Shown here: piece by piece, positions 44,335 through 53,130 of the stretch | Position numbering within the stretch: position 1 is the stretch's first letter | Layout: each line of letters begins with the position of its first letter | NCBI RefSeq assembly: GCF_003719335.1 | Contig: NZ_RIAS01000002.1 | Location: forward strand, 372,001-436,000 | Source of the DNA: Paenibacillus amylolyticus | Lineage (GTDB): Bacteria > Bacillota > Bacilli > Paenibacillales > Paenibacillaceae | Reading direction: 5' to 3' | Length of the DNA: 64,000 nucleotides | Program-made: the position numbers and the translations under genes | The notes under the pieces: generated by a model | The model's database searches: none | Told to the model about the DNA's origin: nothing | Seen by the model: the letters and a program-made list of their open reading frames with translations, nothing else

Positions 44335-44769
44335 ATGAGTATGAATGAAAATTTGTCCGAAGAGCAGATTTTAGATCAGTTGTTTGAAGCGGCAGAACGT
44401 CTGCCAGAAGAAAATGTGCGTATCCAGCGTCTGGATCTGCTGCTCACCTTGCGCGGATTGACGTCTTCCAAAGTAGACCAGATTCGCGAGCGCTGTACGA
44501 TCCGCAAAACGACAAAAGGCCGCACCGAGGAAAAGGTGGATACCGAAACGTTTAACGCCCTGCTGATCTCCGAGGCCACGGTGAAAATGAGTGTCCGCGG
44601 ACTGGAGCTGTCCGGCTGGGGAGACAATCGCATCACAGGACGGATGAAGCTGTCGGGTGGAGAGCAGGCGGTGCGCCGTATGTTGCTGGCTGGTGAACTG
44701 GATGCGGTTGGGGATAAAGTGCTTGAACTGTCCGGCTTCGGCGTGGAGATTGAAGACCTAAAAAACTGA
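44335..44769 (+). CDS. Tail assembly chaperone, XkdN-like, short form (module 1)
   Basis: 144 residues. Acidic N-terminus NLSEEQILDQLFEAAERLPEENV, then a domain with ISEATVKMSVRGLELSGWG and the conserved end GGEQAVRRMLLAGELDAVGDKVLELSGFGVEIEDLKN. It sits between tube and tape measure, the place of lambda gpG. The last sense codons CTA AAA AAC before TGA contain the slippery heptamer A AAA AAC (44760-44766), so a fraction of ribosomes should shift to -1 and make the long form. The acidic N-terminal extension is not shared with the module 2 paralogue. Confidence 0.9.
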   Translation: MSMNENLSEEQILDQLFEAAERLPEENVRIQRLDLLLTLRGLTSSKVDQIRERCTIRKTTKGRTEEKVDTETFNALLISEATVKMSVRGLELSGWGDNRITGRMKLSGGEQAVRRMLLAGELDAVGDKVLELSGFGVEIEDLKN

Positions 44770-44927
44770 TTCACTCCGGCGGGATGACCACGTTCCTATA
44801 TCACATGTGGGTGCGTCATCATCTCCGTCCCGGAGAGTTCTGGTCTTTGCCGCGCGGGGAGCGCTCGTTGTTGCTCGCGTTCTCGGAAGAAGAGATGGCG
44901 GCAATATCTGCTCAAATGAATCGTTAA
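44766..44927 (+). CDS. -1 frameshift extension of the tail assembly chaperone (module 1)
   Basis: After a -1 slip at 44760-44766 the frame reads 53 further codons to TAA at 44927: LIHSGGMTTFLYHMWVRHHL, then EFWSLPRGERSLLLAFSEEEMAAISAQMNR. The FSxxE...AAI pattern resembles the extension found in module 2. The fused protein would be the GT-type chaperone that binds the tape measure protein. An internal ATG (44784) has no ribosome binding site, so separate translation is less likely. Confidence 0.8.
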   Translation: MIHSGGMTTFLYHMWVRHHLRPGEFWSLPRGERSLLLAFSEEEMAAISAQMNR

Positions 44928-44951
44928 TTGAAAAGGCAGGAGGTGAAACAA

Positions 44952-46766
44952 ATGGCAGAAATGATTATCGGGTTATCCCAGTCGAACACACAAATGAAAA
45001 CGACGCTTCGTTACCTCGATCAGATTCAACGTTCTACAGATCGCTTGAACCGGGTTCGGTATCAAGGGCTGATCAAAGTGAATGATGAGCTGAGAACCAC
45101 CGGACGCAGACTGGAAAGCATCTATAGTACAGCTGTCCGTTTGAGCCGCTTGCGGATCACACCGAGAATTGGATTGGACGATCAGCTAAGTCCGGCTTTG
45201 GATCGTGCGCTGATCAAACTGAATAGCTTCCGCAATCAGTTAGTAAAGGCTTCTGGAACGGTGTCGGTCGAGGTGAAGCAAAAGGTTGAAGTGGCGATGG
45301 GGAAAATGATCCCGGCTAGCGGGCCATCGTTGGCGTTGAATATTGGGAACAACAACAATACAGTGAAAAATGTGGCGAAGGAAGAAGATAAGAGTTGGTT
45401 GGAGAAAGCCAATGAATACGTAGAAATGGCTAATAATTTTAATGATCTCATTGATAACTTCGTGGATAAATTCGAAAAAATTAAAGGCTTATTTACTAAA
45501 AAGAAAGGGAGTAATACAACTGATCCAACCACAAGTCCTGCAGCTAAATGTTGCTGTTGCTCTGGCGGTGGTCGAGTAGGAAGTGTTCGAAGAACAGCAA
45601 CTAAAGGTAACCGTCAAACACGCACTAATAGTAGAAATGGCGGAGACGTTTCTCGAAATGCGCCCACTCGGAGAGTGGCTGGTGGAAGAGGAAGAAGATC
45701 TGCTTCGAGAGCATCGAGCCCTGCAGCTGTGCCAAGGCCAAATGTCCCCAGAATCCTTACAGACACTTCGGATCGTGCTGTAAATGAAGCAAGAAATATG
45801 AACCGAAACCGGGGAATTGGTGGTGGTAGAAGATCAAATCTAGTTTCTGGACTCATGTCCTCTTCACCAATGGGAATGTCTGATCTCCTTTTGGGAGATG
45901 GCATGTTAGGCAAGTTGGGTGGTGGCTTTGCCAAAGGTGCAAAGAAATTGCTTGGTCCAATCAGCATGTTGGCGGATGTCGCTAATATCGCCAATGCACC
46001 TGCCGAGGAAAGAGGCCGTGCTGTGGGGAACATGATTGGCGGAACGGCGGGTACGGCGATTGGTAGCGCCATTGGTAGTTTTATTTTGCCGGGGATCGGT
46101 ACTTATATTGGTGGTGCAGTTGGTGGTTGGGCTGGTGGTGAAGTGGGAGGCTGGATTGGAGATAAGGCAAAGGATATCGGTAACTTTGTTTCCAATGCAT
46201 CGGAAGGGTTAGGGAACGCATTATCGGGTGCCGCTGACTTCGTCTCTGAGAAAACAAAGAGTCTTACTGAGGGATTTTCTAATTTCTTCGGTTTTGGATC
46301 GAAAAAAGAAGAACAGGGCACTCCCGCTGTAACAGTCGCTTCAACACCTTCCGTACCTCCAACACCGCAGATGCCGCCATCATACAGGCCAGAATTTCTA
46401 TCGATCACCGGACCCGAAGCCTATATGAACAATCGATTTGGTTCATCAACATCGGTAGGTTTGATGGGAACAAGCGTTATGCAATCCCAAGCGATGGCGA
46501 CAAATCAAACGGGGCAGCCGAGCGGTAAAGCTTCGCCGCTCACCGTGCGTATTTCCGAAGAACAGATGAGCAGTTTGGCAGGTTACCTTAAGGATTTCAA
46601 AACGGAAACGACCAACCAGATTTCGGTGAATGTTGCACCAGGCACAGTACAAGTGACCGTTCGGGAGAACGCGATTGATTACGACGCTGTGACTCAACAA
46701 GTGGGGCAACGGATCTCGAACGAGCTCCGCCGGGCGATGCAAAATCGCAAAACGATTATGGCCTAA
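44952..46766 (+). CDS. Tape measure protein (module 1)
   Basis: 604 residues, between chaperone and LysM protein, the tape-measure place (XkdO). The N-terminal helical part (LDQIQRSTDRLNRVRYQGLIKVNDEL) is followed by an Asn-rich stretch. At residues 200-203 comes a run of four Cys (KCCCCSGGG), then about 100 residues rich in Arg, Gly, Ser. A Gly/Ala-rich hydrophobic part (AGTAIGSAIGSFILPGIGTY) fits the membrane-active segment of tape measures. Length sets tail length; it is 88 residues shorter than its counterpart in module 2. ATG 44952 follows AGGAGG. Confidence 0.85.
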   Translation: MAEMIIGLSQSNTQMKTTLRYLDQIQRSTDRLNRVRYQGLIKVNDELRTTGRRLESIYSTAVRLSRLRITPRIGLDDQLSPALDRALIKLNSFRNQLVKASGTVSVEVKQKVEVAMGKMIPASGPSLALNIGNNNNTVKNVAKEEDKSWLEKANEYVEMANNFNDLIDNFVDKFEKIKGLFTKKKGSNTTDPTTSPAAKCCCCSGGGRVGSVRRTATKGNRQTRTNSRNGGDVSRNAPTRRVAGGRGRRSASRASSPAAVPRPNVPRILTDTSDRAVNEARNMNRNRGIGGGRRSNLVSGLMSSSPMGMSDLLLGDGMLGKLGGGFAKGAKKLLGPISMLADVANIANAPAEERGRAVGNMIGGTAGTAIGSAIGSFILPGIGTYIGGAVGGWAGGEVGGWIGDKAKDIGNFVSNASEGLGNALSGAADFVSEKTKSLTEGFSNFFGFGSKKEEQGTPAVTVASTPSVPPTPQMPPSYRPEFLSITGPEAYMNNRFGSSTSVGLMGTSVMQSQAMATNQTGQPSGKASPLTVRISEEQMSSLAGYLKDFKTETTNQISVNVAPGTVQVTVRENAIDYDAVTQQVGQRISNELRRAMQNRKTIMA

Positions 46767-46786
46767 GCAGAAAGGAGGCCGCAGAT

Positions 46787-47455
46787 ATGTCTGTACTTGA
46801 AGATAAAGTTGGTCCTAATGAAATGTCGTTCACGTTGAAGGACGGCAGTACTTCGTTTGTATTCCCGGTGAACCCGGAAGAAGTCAACATTTCCAGATCC
46901 AAGGGGTACGAAACGATTAATATGCTGGAGCATGGCGAGTTTGATTTTGCACAAGGGGAGAAGGTGAAGGAGATCACCTTCTCTTCTTTTTTTCCAAAAG
47001 TATATGATCCGTCCTATTGCATGGACGAGAAGTATTTTCTAGATCCACGCGTGGCGCTGAATGTGCTGAACAACTTTCTCATCTCCAAACAACCGATGCG
47101 TTTTATCATCTCGGGAACCGGAGTGAACGTACCTGTGTTTCTGATTTCACTCAATTCGAGTTTTCGCGGCGGGGAGCCGGGAGATATATATTTCGACGTG
47201 ACCCTGCGAACGTGGCGAGATTCCAAAGTGGAGAAGATGGGTTCAGGCGCTACTGGGAGTAAGGCTAGTTCACGTACTGATCTGAAAAAAAGTAGCAAGA
47301 CATACACCGTCAAAGCCGGGGATTCCCTCTCCAAAATAGCCAAGTTTGAGCTTGGAAATAGTTCCAAGTGGAACGAGATTTACAAGCTCAACACGAAAAT
47401 CATCGGCAGTGATCCGAACCGGATCAAGCCGGGGCAAAAGCTGGTGATGCCATGA
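46787..47455 (+). CDS. LysM-containing baseplate/tail protein, XkdP-like (module 1)
   Basis: 222 residues. The N-terminal 140 residues are the phage part (FTLKDGSTSFVFPVNPEEVNI, and EITFSSFFPKVYDPSYC). A LysM domain at about 170-222 (KTYTVKAGDSLSKIAKFELG, ending IKPGQKLVMP) binds peptidoglycan. In PBSX-type tails this protein links the tube end to the hub. GAAAGGAGG precedes; the stop overlaps the next start (ATGA). Confidence 0.92.
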   Translation: MSVLEDKVGPNEMSFTLKDGSTSFVFPVNPEEVNISRSKGYETINMLEHGEFDFAQGEKVKEITFSSFFPKVYDPSYCMDEKYFLDPRVALNVLNNFLISKQPMRFIISGTGVNVPVFLISLNSSFRGGEPGDIYFDVTLRTWRDSKVEKMGSGATGSKASSRTDLKKSSKTYTVKAGDSLSKIAKFELGNSSKWNEIYKLNTKIIGSDPNRIKPGQKLVMP

Positions 47456-48441
47456 CTTACAAGGTCATTGTCGATGACAAATATGATATCACCAAGCTTG
47501 TCGAAACGATTACGCTGAAGGACTCGCTTGATCAGATTGCCTATCAAGCGAACATCCGGCTGGCCGTGTCTGCTTCTTCAGGTCTGCCTTCGATTTCACC
47601 AGGCATGGCGGTGCGGATCAGTGGGGTTCCTTTTGGCGAAAAATCAGTGGTCTACCTGCTCCATCCAGCGGTCATCTGGGAAGCGGAAAGCTCGAACAGC
47701 GGCACCAAGCGTTTGTCCCTCACGGTCTACGACCGGATGATTTATCTTGAGAAATCGGAGGACGAATTCCTGTTTCCCAAGGATCAGACGGCAGTGCAAC
47801 GGCTTAAAGCGTACGCTAAGGAATGGAAAATTCCCTTGGCTACGTTGCCAGAGATCAAGACGAAGCTGGGTAAGGCGGTGTATCGGTCACAGACGATTTT
47901 TTCGATGATATTTGCCGATCTGAAAGAAACGGCCAAGTCCGGGGGAGACATGTATCATCCGCGGATGACGCCTGGCGGGTTGCAGTTGTTCAAGGTAGGT
48001 AGCAACACGAAGGTACACGCGCTGGATCGGATAATCGATCTGACGCAGATGCGTACACTCGAAGGCGCGGTCACGAAAGTAAAGGTGATGGCAGCGTCTG
48101 AGTCCGGCGGTAGCGGTAAAGAGGTGCCTTCCAAAGTGTTAGCGATTGAGCAGAGTGATACAGAGCAACTGGGTACACTGCAAAAACTGATCGAGGACGA
48201 TCAGGTAAAAACAACCGCCGCCGCAAAAAAACTGGCAAAAAGCAAACTGACAGGTATTCAAGAGACGTTTACGATCTCGGCTCCGGATATCAATACGATT
48301 CGCGCAGGAGATGCGGTCACGTTGAAAGGTCTAAAGCTGATCGTCATGTCGGTGAGCCGGGATCTGTCAGCCGGGCCGGGCACGATGACGCTGGAGCTGG
48401 GCACGGCGGAGCTGGTGAAAAGGAGGTTTTACCTTGAATAA
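47452..48441 (+). CDS. Baseplate hub protein, XkdQ-like (module 1)
   Basis: 329 residues of the XkdQ/YqbQ family, the tail hub (T4 gp27-like). Typical parts: YKVIVDDKYDITKLVETITLKDSLDQIAYQANI, then IRAGDAVTLKGLKLIVMSVSRDLSAGPGTMTLEL at the end. No peptidase motif is visible. It overlaps both neighbours by a few bases, in a tightly packed run of baseplate genes. Confidence 0.9.
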   Translation: MTYKVIVDDKYDITKLVETITLKDSLDQIAYQANIRLAVSASSGLPSISPGMAVRISGVPFGEKSVVYLLHPAVIWEAESSNSGTKRLSLTVYDRMIYLEKSEDEFLFPKDQTAVQRLKAYAKEWKIPLATLPEIKTKLGKAVYRSQTIFSMIFADLKETAKSGGDMYHPRMTPGGLQLFKVGSNTKVHALDRIIDLTQMRTLEGAVTKVKVMAASESGGSGKEVPSKVLAIEQSDTEQLGTLQKLIEDDQVKTTAAAKKLAKSKLTGIQETFTISAPDINTIRAGDAVTLKGLKLIVMSVSRDLSAGPGTMTLELGTAELVKRRFYLE

Positions 48442-48844
48442 AGAAGATCCGTACGGGCAGTTTGCCAATGTGATGCGGGGAGCGATGAGCACACATTCCC
48501 GTCAGGCCGTGAGCGGTTTGGGCGCGGTGCTTGGTACGATCACGGCGTCCGGTGTGAAGCTGGACGATTTCAAGCACGAAGTGCAGGACTATCTCGTGGC
48601 CGAGTTACCGGGCACGCTGGGGTTGCCGGAGCGCGAGATAACTGGCGCGATTTCCGGGATATCTGATGTGGCGGGCGGCGGTACGACGGGCACGGGACGG
48701 TTTCTTTTGCAAAAAGAGGAAGTGGAAGAGGCAGTCTGGTCTTTGGGCAAAGGTTTGAAAGCCGGGGATCGCGTGCTGGCGATGCGGGTGAATGGCGGGA
48801 ACGATATTGTGGTGCTGTGTAAGGTGGTGAGTGCGAATGCCTAG
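48434..48844 (+). CDS. DUF2577 tail protein, XkdR-like (module 1)
   Basis: 136 residues; TTG start at 48434 behind GGAGG. The family core is VLGTITASGVKLDDFKHEVQDYLVAELPG and the end LKAGDRVLAMRVNGGNDIVVLCKVV, an OB-fold-like baseplate protein (gpV/gp5 N-terminal type). The counterpart in module 2 is only 85 residues and lacks the middle insertion. Confidence 0.85.
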   Translation: MNKEDPYGQFANVMRGAMSTHSRQAVSGLGAVLGTITASGVKLDDFKHEVQDYLVAELPGTLGLPEREITGAISGISDVAGGGTTGTGRFLLQKEEVEEAVWSLGKGLKAGDRVLAMRVNGGNDIVVLCKVVSANA

Positions 48845-49292
48845 TTTGTTTCCGGACACGGGTATTGTCTGGGGAGATGAAGAGGATCTGTCCGGGGTGG
48901 CCTCGGAAGAGGTGCGTTTTGGACGAAGCTGGCGCTATGACTATGAGGCTGGTGATTTTGTGCTGACCCCCAGCGGCAAGGTGGCCACGGCAGATACGCA
49001 TGAAGCTTGGGTACAGTGGTGTATCAAGGCGGTGAAAACTCCGCGGTACAGATATGTGATCTATTCTCGGGACTACGGTTCGGAACTGGAGGATCTGGTC
49101 GGTCAGGGGGATAGCCGCGGTGTGATGGAAAGTGAGATTGCCCGGATGGTGACGGAAACGCTGCTCGCCGATCCACGTACCGATACGGTCGATCAGTTTA
49201 CATTTGATTGGGACCGGGAGCAGTGCGGGTTTACGTGCCGGGTGATGAGTGTGCAGGATGAGATGTTTATTCTGGAAAGTGAGGTGATCTGA
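48837..49292 (+). CDS. DUF2634 baseplate protein, XkdS-like (module 1)
   Basis: 151 residues, gp25-like wedge protein. Conserved parts: SWRYDYEAGDFVLTPSGKVATAD, EAWVQWCIKAVKTPRYRYVIYSRDYGSEL, and a late FDWDREQCGFTCRV. ATG 48837 lies inside the end of the preceding gene, behind GGTGGTGAG. Confidence 0.9.
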   Translation: MPSLFPDTGIVWGDEEDLSGVASEEVRFGRSWRYDYEAGDFVLTPSGKVATADTHEAWVQWCIKAVKTPRYRYVIYSRDYGSELEDLVGQGDSRGVMESEIARMVTETLLADPRTDTVDQFTFDWDREQCGFTCRVMSVQDEMFILESEVI

Positions 49293-49296
49293 CGGG

Positions 49297-50436
49297 ATGG
49301 CTGAGATTCCGCGTTATTTGGAAGACCAGACGGAGGAACAGATTATGCAGCGTATGCTGGATCGTCTGCCCGCGGATCTGGATAAGTCGGAAGGGTCGTT
49401 TTTGTGGGATGCGGAAGCTCCGGTAGCCTTTATGCTGTCCGAGGCGGCGCTTTGGGCGCAGGAGCTGCTGCGGCGCGGATTTGCCAGTACGGCGGCGAGT
49501 AGTGATCCGAATTTTCGTTCGGAGGAGCTGGATTTGCGAGCAGGGGAACATGGCATTACGCGCCGGGCGGCGGTGGCGGCACAGGGCACCGTGAAATTTA
49601 CGGGTGAGCCGGGGAAAGTCGTGCCAGCAGGTACGGTTGTAGCTACGCTCGCAGATGAGGTATCCGGTGAAGCGTCGCTGGAATATGAAACGGTGGGCCG
49701 TGTGGAGCTGGATGAGGATGGTCTGGGAAGTATAGGGGTACGTGCTCTTGTTGCCGGAAAAGAGAGCAATGTACCCGCAGGCACGTTAACCGTGCTGTCT
49801 ACACCGGTAAGCGGCGTGACGTCTGTGGTGAACACGGACGTCATCAAGGGCGGTGCGGACTTAGAGGCAGATACCGCGCTATTGGAGCGATTTTATGCCA
49901 AAGTCCGCAACCAGGGAACCAGCGGCAACAAGGCACAGTATGTGCAATGGGCGAGCGAAGTGCCAGGCGTTGGGGCAACGCGAGTAATCCCGCTGTGGCA
50001 GGGGCCGGGCACAGTTGGGCTGTATCTGCTGGATACGGACAAGCGCGCTGCGGGCACCGATCTGGTGGATGCGGTGCAAAAGTACGTTGACCCCACGCAG
50101 GATGGACAAGGTGAGGGCGTTGCTCCGGCTGGCCCTGTTGTGACGGTGATGCCGGCAGAGGAAGTGCCGATGAACATTCAGGTGAAGCTGACACTGGCAA
50201 GTGATGCCACGCTGGCGGATGTCCGGGCATTAATCGAACGCGGAGTGACGGCGTATTTGAAGCAGCTTGCTTTTGCCGATCCACTCGTACGTTACACTCG
50301 CATTGCTGCGATTCTGCTGGACATCCCGCCGATTATCGACTATTCGGAGCTGACCGTGAACGGTTTAAGCGACCAGAATATCGAGATGAACGCCAGCCAG
50401 GTGGCCGTGCTGGGGACGGTGGATGTGCATGAGTAG
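49297..50436 (+). CDS. Baseplate J-like protein, XkdT (module 1)
   Basis: 379 residues. Opens LEDQTEEQIMQRMLDRLPADLDKSEGSFLWDA, the standard start of gpJ-like proteins. The middle VPGVGATRVIPLWQGPGTVGLYLLD and the end AYLKQLAFADPLVRYTRIAAILLDIPPIIDYSELTVNG are conserved and close to the module 2 copy. It forms the baseplate wedge that links hub and fibres. Confidence 0.95.
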   Translation: MAEIPRYLEDQTEEQIMQRMLDRLPADLDKSEGSFLWDAEAPVAFMLSEAALWAQELLRRGFASTAASSDPNFRSEELDLRAGEHGITRRAAVAAQGTVKFTGEPGKVVPAGTVVATLADEVSGEASLEYETVGRVELDEDGLGSIGVRALVAGKESNVPAGTLTVLSTPVSGVTSVVNTDVIKGGADLEADTALLERFYAKVRNQGTSGNKAQYVQWASEVPGVGATRVIPLWQGPGTVGLYLLDTDKRAAGTDLVDAVQKYVDPTQDGQGEGVAPAGPVVTVMPAEEVPMNIQVKLTLASDATLADVRALIERGVTAYLKQLAFADPLVRYTRIAAILLDIPPIIDYSELTVNGLSDQNIEMNASQVAVLGTVDVHE

Positions 50437-51004
50437 TGTGGGACTGATGAGTGAGAAAGGCCGGGAGATGTTCTCTTATTTGCCCCAATATTATGAGACT
50501 TCGCGTGTGATGCAGGCCGATATGCAGGCCAAGGGCAGTGAGATGGATTTGCTGTACCAGGCTCTGGACGAGACGCTGGAGCAGTTTTTTGTCCGCACAG
50601 CGACGTGGGGGCTAGACTTCTGGGAGCAGGAGCTTGGCATTGAAACAGATCGTCTCAAACCTGTGGAGCAGCGGCGTGCTGTGGTGGAGTCGAAGCTGCT
50701 CGGGGCAGGTAAGTTTTCTGGAAGACAAGTTGCAAACGTTGCAGAAGCCTATGCCGGGGGCAAGGTAGACGTAACGTTCCAGCCGGAAGCGTGGAGTTTT
50801 ACGGTGAGTTTTGTTGATACAATGGGTATTCCGCCTAACATCGATGATCTCAAACGAGCCATTGACGAACTAAAACCGGCCCACATGGCCGTGGAATATA
50901 AATACCGTTATCTGGTCTGGGATGACCTGGACAAGAAGCAGAAATCTTGGGATGAACTTGATGCCGCGTCCCTGACGTGGAATGAACTGGAGGTGTGGGC
51001 GTAA
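50429..51004 (+). CDS. DUF2313 baseplate protein, XkdU-like (module 1)
   Basis: 191 residues of the XkdU/YmfQ family (gpI-like, between baseplate and fibre). FSYLPQYYETSRVMQADMQAKGSEMDLLYQAL is the typical start, and GIPPNIDDLKRAIDELKPAHMAVEYKYRYL the typical end. The start is ATG 50429, overlapping the XkdT stop; ATG 50447 is an alternative. The last 25 residues are a Trp-rich repeat (WDDLDKKQKSWDELDAASLTW). Confidence 0.9.
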   Translation: MSSVGLMSEKGREMFSYLPQYYETSRVMQADMQAKGSEMDLLYQALDETLEQFFVRTATWGLDFWEQELGIETDRLKPVEQRRAVVESKLLGAGKFSGRQVANVAEAYAGGKVDVTFQPEAWSFTVSFVDTMGIPPNIDDLKRAIDELKPAHMAVEYKYRYLVWDDLDKKQKSWDELDAASLTWNELEVWA

Positions 51005-52761
51005 TGCCACAGGAAACCGATCGTTTGAAATTACCTCTTCCGCTAGGAAATGAAACTGTGAGTCGGGAGAGCATTAATGCAGTTTTTGAAAAGATTGACG
51101 CAGGCGTTGCGACGCAAGCCGATTTGGATGCACTTCGTGAAGCGGTGAGCAAGATGGACATTCCTGATGCGTCTTTGACGCAAAAAGGGAAGGTGCAGCT
51201 AAGCAACGCTACGGAGAGCACAAGTCAAACTCTCGCGGCGACATCCAAGGCGGTTAATGATGCAAGGCAGGCAGCGGAGAATAACGCCAAAGGCGCAAGT
51301 CTACCGCGTTCAGGTGGGGCGTTGACGGGCAGAGTTGACTTCCAAACGTGGGGGTCATTTTCCGCTGATGCTGGAGGTAGTGTCTTGTATGGTAGCAATT
51401 GTTACTTAGACCCTAGTGGATCGCCAAGGACATTCAGGTATACGAACACTCACGCCAACTTAGGGGCGAGAGGCATATATATGCTGTACACTGGCAGTCC
51501 GACGAGTGCAGTCGAAATCTATGAGTTCGATACTGGGACAGTTGCCTCTACTGCTGGAGCAGCTTTCACTCCAGTACTTAAACGGTTAGCCAATACAGAC
51601 GATTTTATGCAACCTAATGACAATCCGACTACCAACCTGATCTGGAATTCTACCGGACTGTTTGGGCTGGAAGGCTGGGCTAACGCAGGAGCGTATCCGA
51701 TTTCAACAAGTTCCAGCCCTGATATAACTTCATTTTTTTACACCAACGATGCCGTCCCAAAAAACCAATACGCTGTACTGGATAGTGCTAACATCAGTGT
51801 TTACCCGAGCGCTAATTACGACTTACAAGCTATGTTTTTTAGCTTAAATTCGTATCCTGATACCATTGTCCATATCGAGGTAAAAAACGTAGCCAACAGC
51901 GAGACTTTGTTTGCCCTAGCCGCTGACCCGCAAAAGTGGTGGCATCGCAAAAAGTTGTCTTTTACAACTCCTGCTGGAGTCAACCAGATTAAATTAAGAC
52001 TTGTAGTCACCAATGCACCAGCCAACCAAACAAAAGGATTTGCCCGTATTGGGCTGAATCTCCGCAATGTGGCGAACAAAGATGTCCCGTATGACTTTAC
52101 GGGAGATATGGCTTACATGGCTAGTGCACTGCAATCCGTAAAGCAATCTGGCGTTAATGCTAAACAGGCAGTAGTGGATGCCATTAGCGCCAAGGGCGGC
52201 AGTGCATCCACAAATGACACTTGGGCAACGTTGGCAGCTAAGATAAATGCGATACAGCAAGGTAACTACCAGTCCACTCTTTTAACCAGCTATGGTGCTT
52301 GGGTTACTACTCCTAATGTAGGCTCAATTACTTGGTATGAGACAGCTATAAGCTTCCCAGCAGGTACTAAACTCATATCATTAGCATCAAATGAAGGCAA
52401 CGACGCTCGACCTATGAAGGGTTACATTGGTACTGGTAGCGTATCTAATTCCCAAGCGGGGGTGGGTATTCGGGATTCGGCAGGACTTATTTGGAACATA
52501 ACGGGGGTTACTGCTTTTACCACATATTTAACAAGTTTAACCGTTGACACAGTTACAGGGATGGCTTACGCAAGAGACACATCTGAGTCAGGAAATAGTT
52601 CTGCAACTTCATATGGCTCTATGCGGGTAACTGCTTGCCCATCTGGATTTAACCTTGCTGGCCCGTTGCAGCTTGGATGGATTTACCGCGGATGGTCATC
52701 CAATACTGATACGGGGTACGTAAATTTTAATTACCGCAATATACGTGTTGTGTCTATGTAA
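51004..52761 (+). CDS. Tail fibre / receptor-binding protein (module 1)
   Basis: 585 residues. The N-terminal 70 residues (LKLPLPLGNETVSRESINAVFEKIDAGVATQADLD) are the attachment part, followed by a collagen-free beta-rich region. A short helical motif, AKQAVVDAISAKGGSASTNDTW at about 390-420, occurs often in Bacillus tail fibres before the receptor-binding tip. The C-terminal 150 residues are beta-rich and low in charge. The gene is more AT-rich than the baseplate genes before it, as expected for a part exchanged by recombination. ATG 51004 overlaps the previous stop (TAATG). Confidence 0.85.
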   Translation: MPQETDRLKLPLPLGNETVSRESINAVFEKIDAGVATQADLDALREAVSKMDIPDASLTQKGKVQLSNATESTSQTLAATSKAVNDARQAAENNAKGASLPRSGGALTGRVDFQTWGSFSADAGGSVLYGSNCYLDPSGSPRTFRYTNTHANLGARGIYMLYTGSPTSAVEIYEFDTGTVASTAGAAFTPVLKRLANTDDFMQPNDNPTTNLIWNSTGLFGLEGWANAGAYPISTSSSPDITSFFYTNDAVPKNQYAVLDSANISVYPSANYDLQAMFFSLNSYPDTIVHIEVKNVANSETLFALAADPQKWWHRKKLSFTTPAGVNQIKLRLVVTNAPANQTKGFARIGLNLRNVANKDVPYDFTGDMAYMASALQSVKQSGVNAKQAVVDAISAKGGSASTNDTWATLAAKINAIQQGNYQSTLLTSYGAWVTTPNVGSITWYETAISFPAGTKLISLASNEGNDARPMKGYIGTGSVSNSQAGVGIRDSAGLIWNITGVTAFTTYLTSLTVDTVTGMAYARDTSESGNSSATSYGSMRVTACPSGFNLAGPLQLGWIYRGWSSNTDTGYVNFNYRNIRVVSM

Positions 52762-52786
52762 AAGAGATAAAAAGGGGCGTGGCGTT

Positions 52787-53095
52787 GTGAGCCGTGAAAG
52801 CTTTTACCGCATACTCATTTTCGTCATGCTGGCATTGACTTTCTTCGAAAGCATCATGGCGCATGTGAATGGAGGTATCCCCGACAACGCCAATAACATC
52901 AACATAAATATAGGACATCAAGCAGATAATGGCGTATTGCAGGGGGGAAATATAAACAACGGCAGTTTCGAGTCTTTAAAGTCGCTGCCGGGCATCGGGG
53001 ATATCCTCACACAAAGTATCATAGATGGACGACCATACATTGACGTGTATGACCTCATGAGGGTTGAGGGTATTGGCAAAAGCACGGTAGTGTGA
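52787..53095 (+). CDS. Small membrane-anchored helix-hairpin-helix (ComEA-like) protein
   Basis: 102 residues. The N-terminal membrane segment FYRILIFVMLALTFFESIMA is followed by an Asn-rich linker (NNININIGHQADNGVLQGGNINNG) and one ComEA-type HhH unit, SLKSLPGIGDILTQSIIDGR with YDLMRVEGIGKSTV, ending a few residues early. HhH units bind DNA backbone in ComEA, so a DNA-binding role outside the cell is possible. Its place, directly after fibre 1, would suit a holin, which it does not resemble. GTG 52787 behind AAGGGG. Confidence 0.7.
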   Translation: MSRESFYRILIFVMLALTFFESIMAHVNGGIPDNANNININIGHQADNGVLQGGNINNGSFESLKSLPGIGDILTQSIIDGRPYIDVYDLMRVEGIGKSTVV

Positions 53096-53130
53096 ACGTT
53101 CTCTATTTGAACCACTCAAGGAGGTGAACC

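Noticed and set aside
45583..46072. Alternative frames inside tape measure 1 (both strands)
   Set aside because: They follow from the low-complexity Arg/Gly/Ser-rich DNA; the main frame is continuous from a good ribosome binding site.
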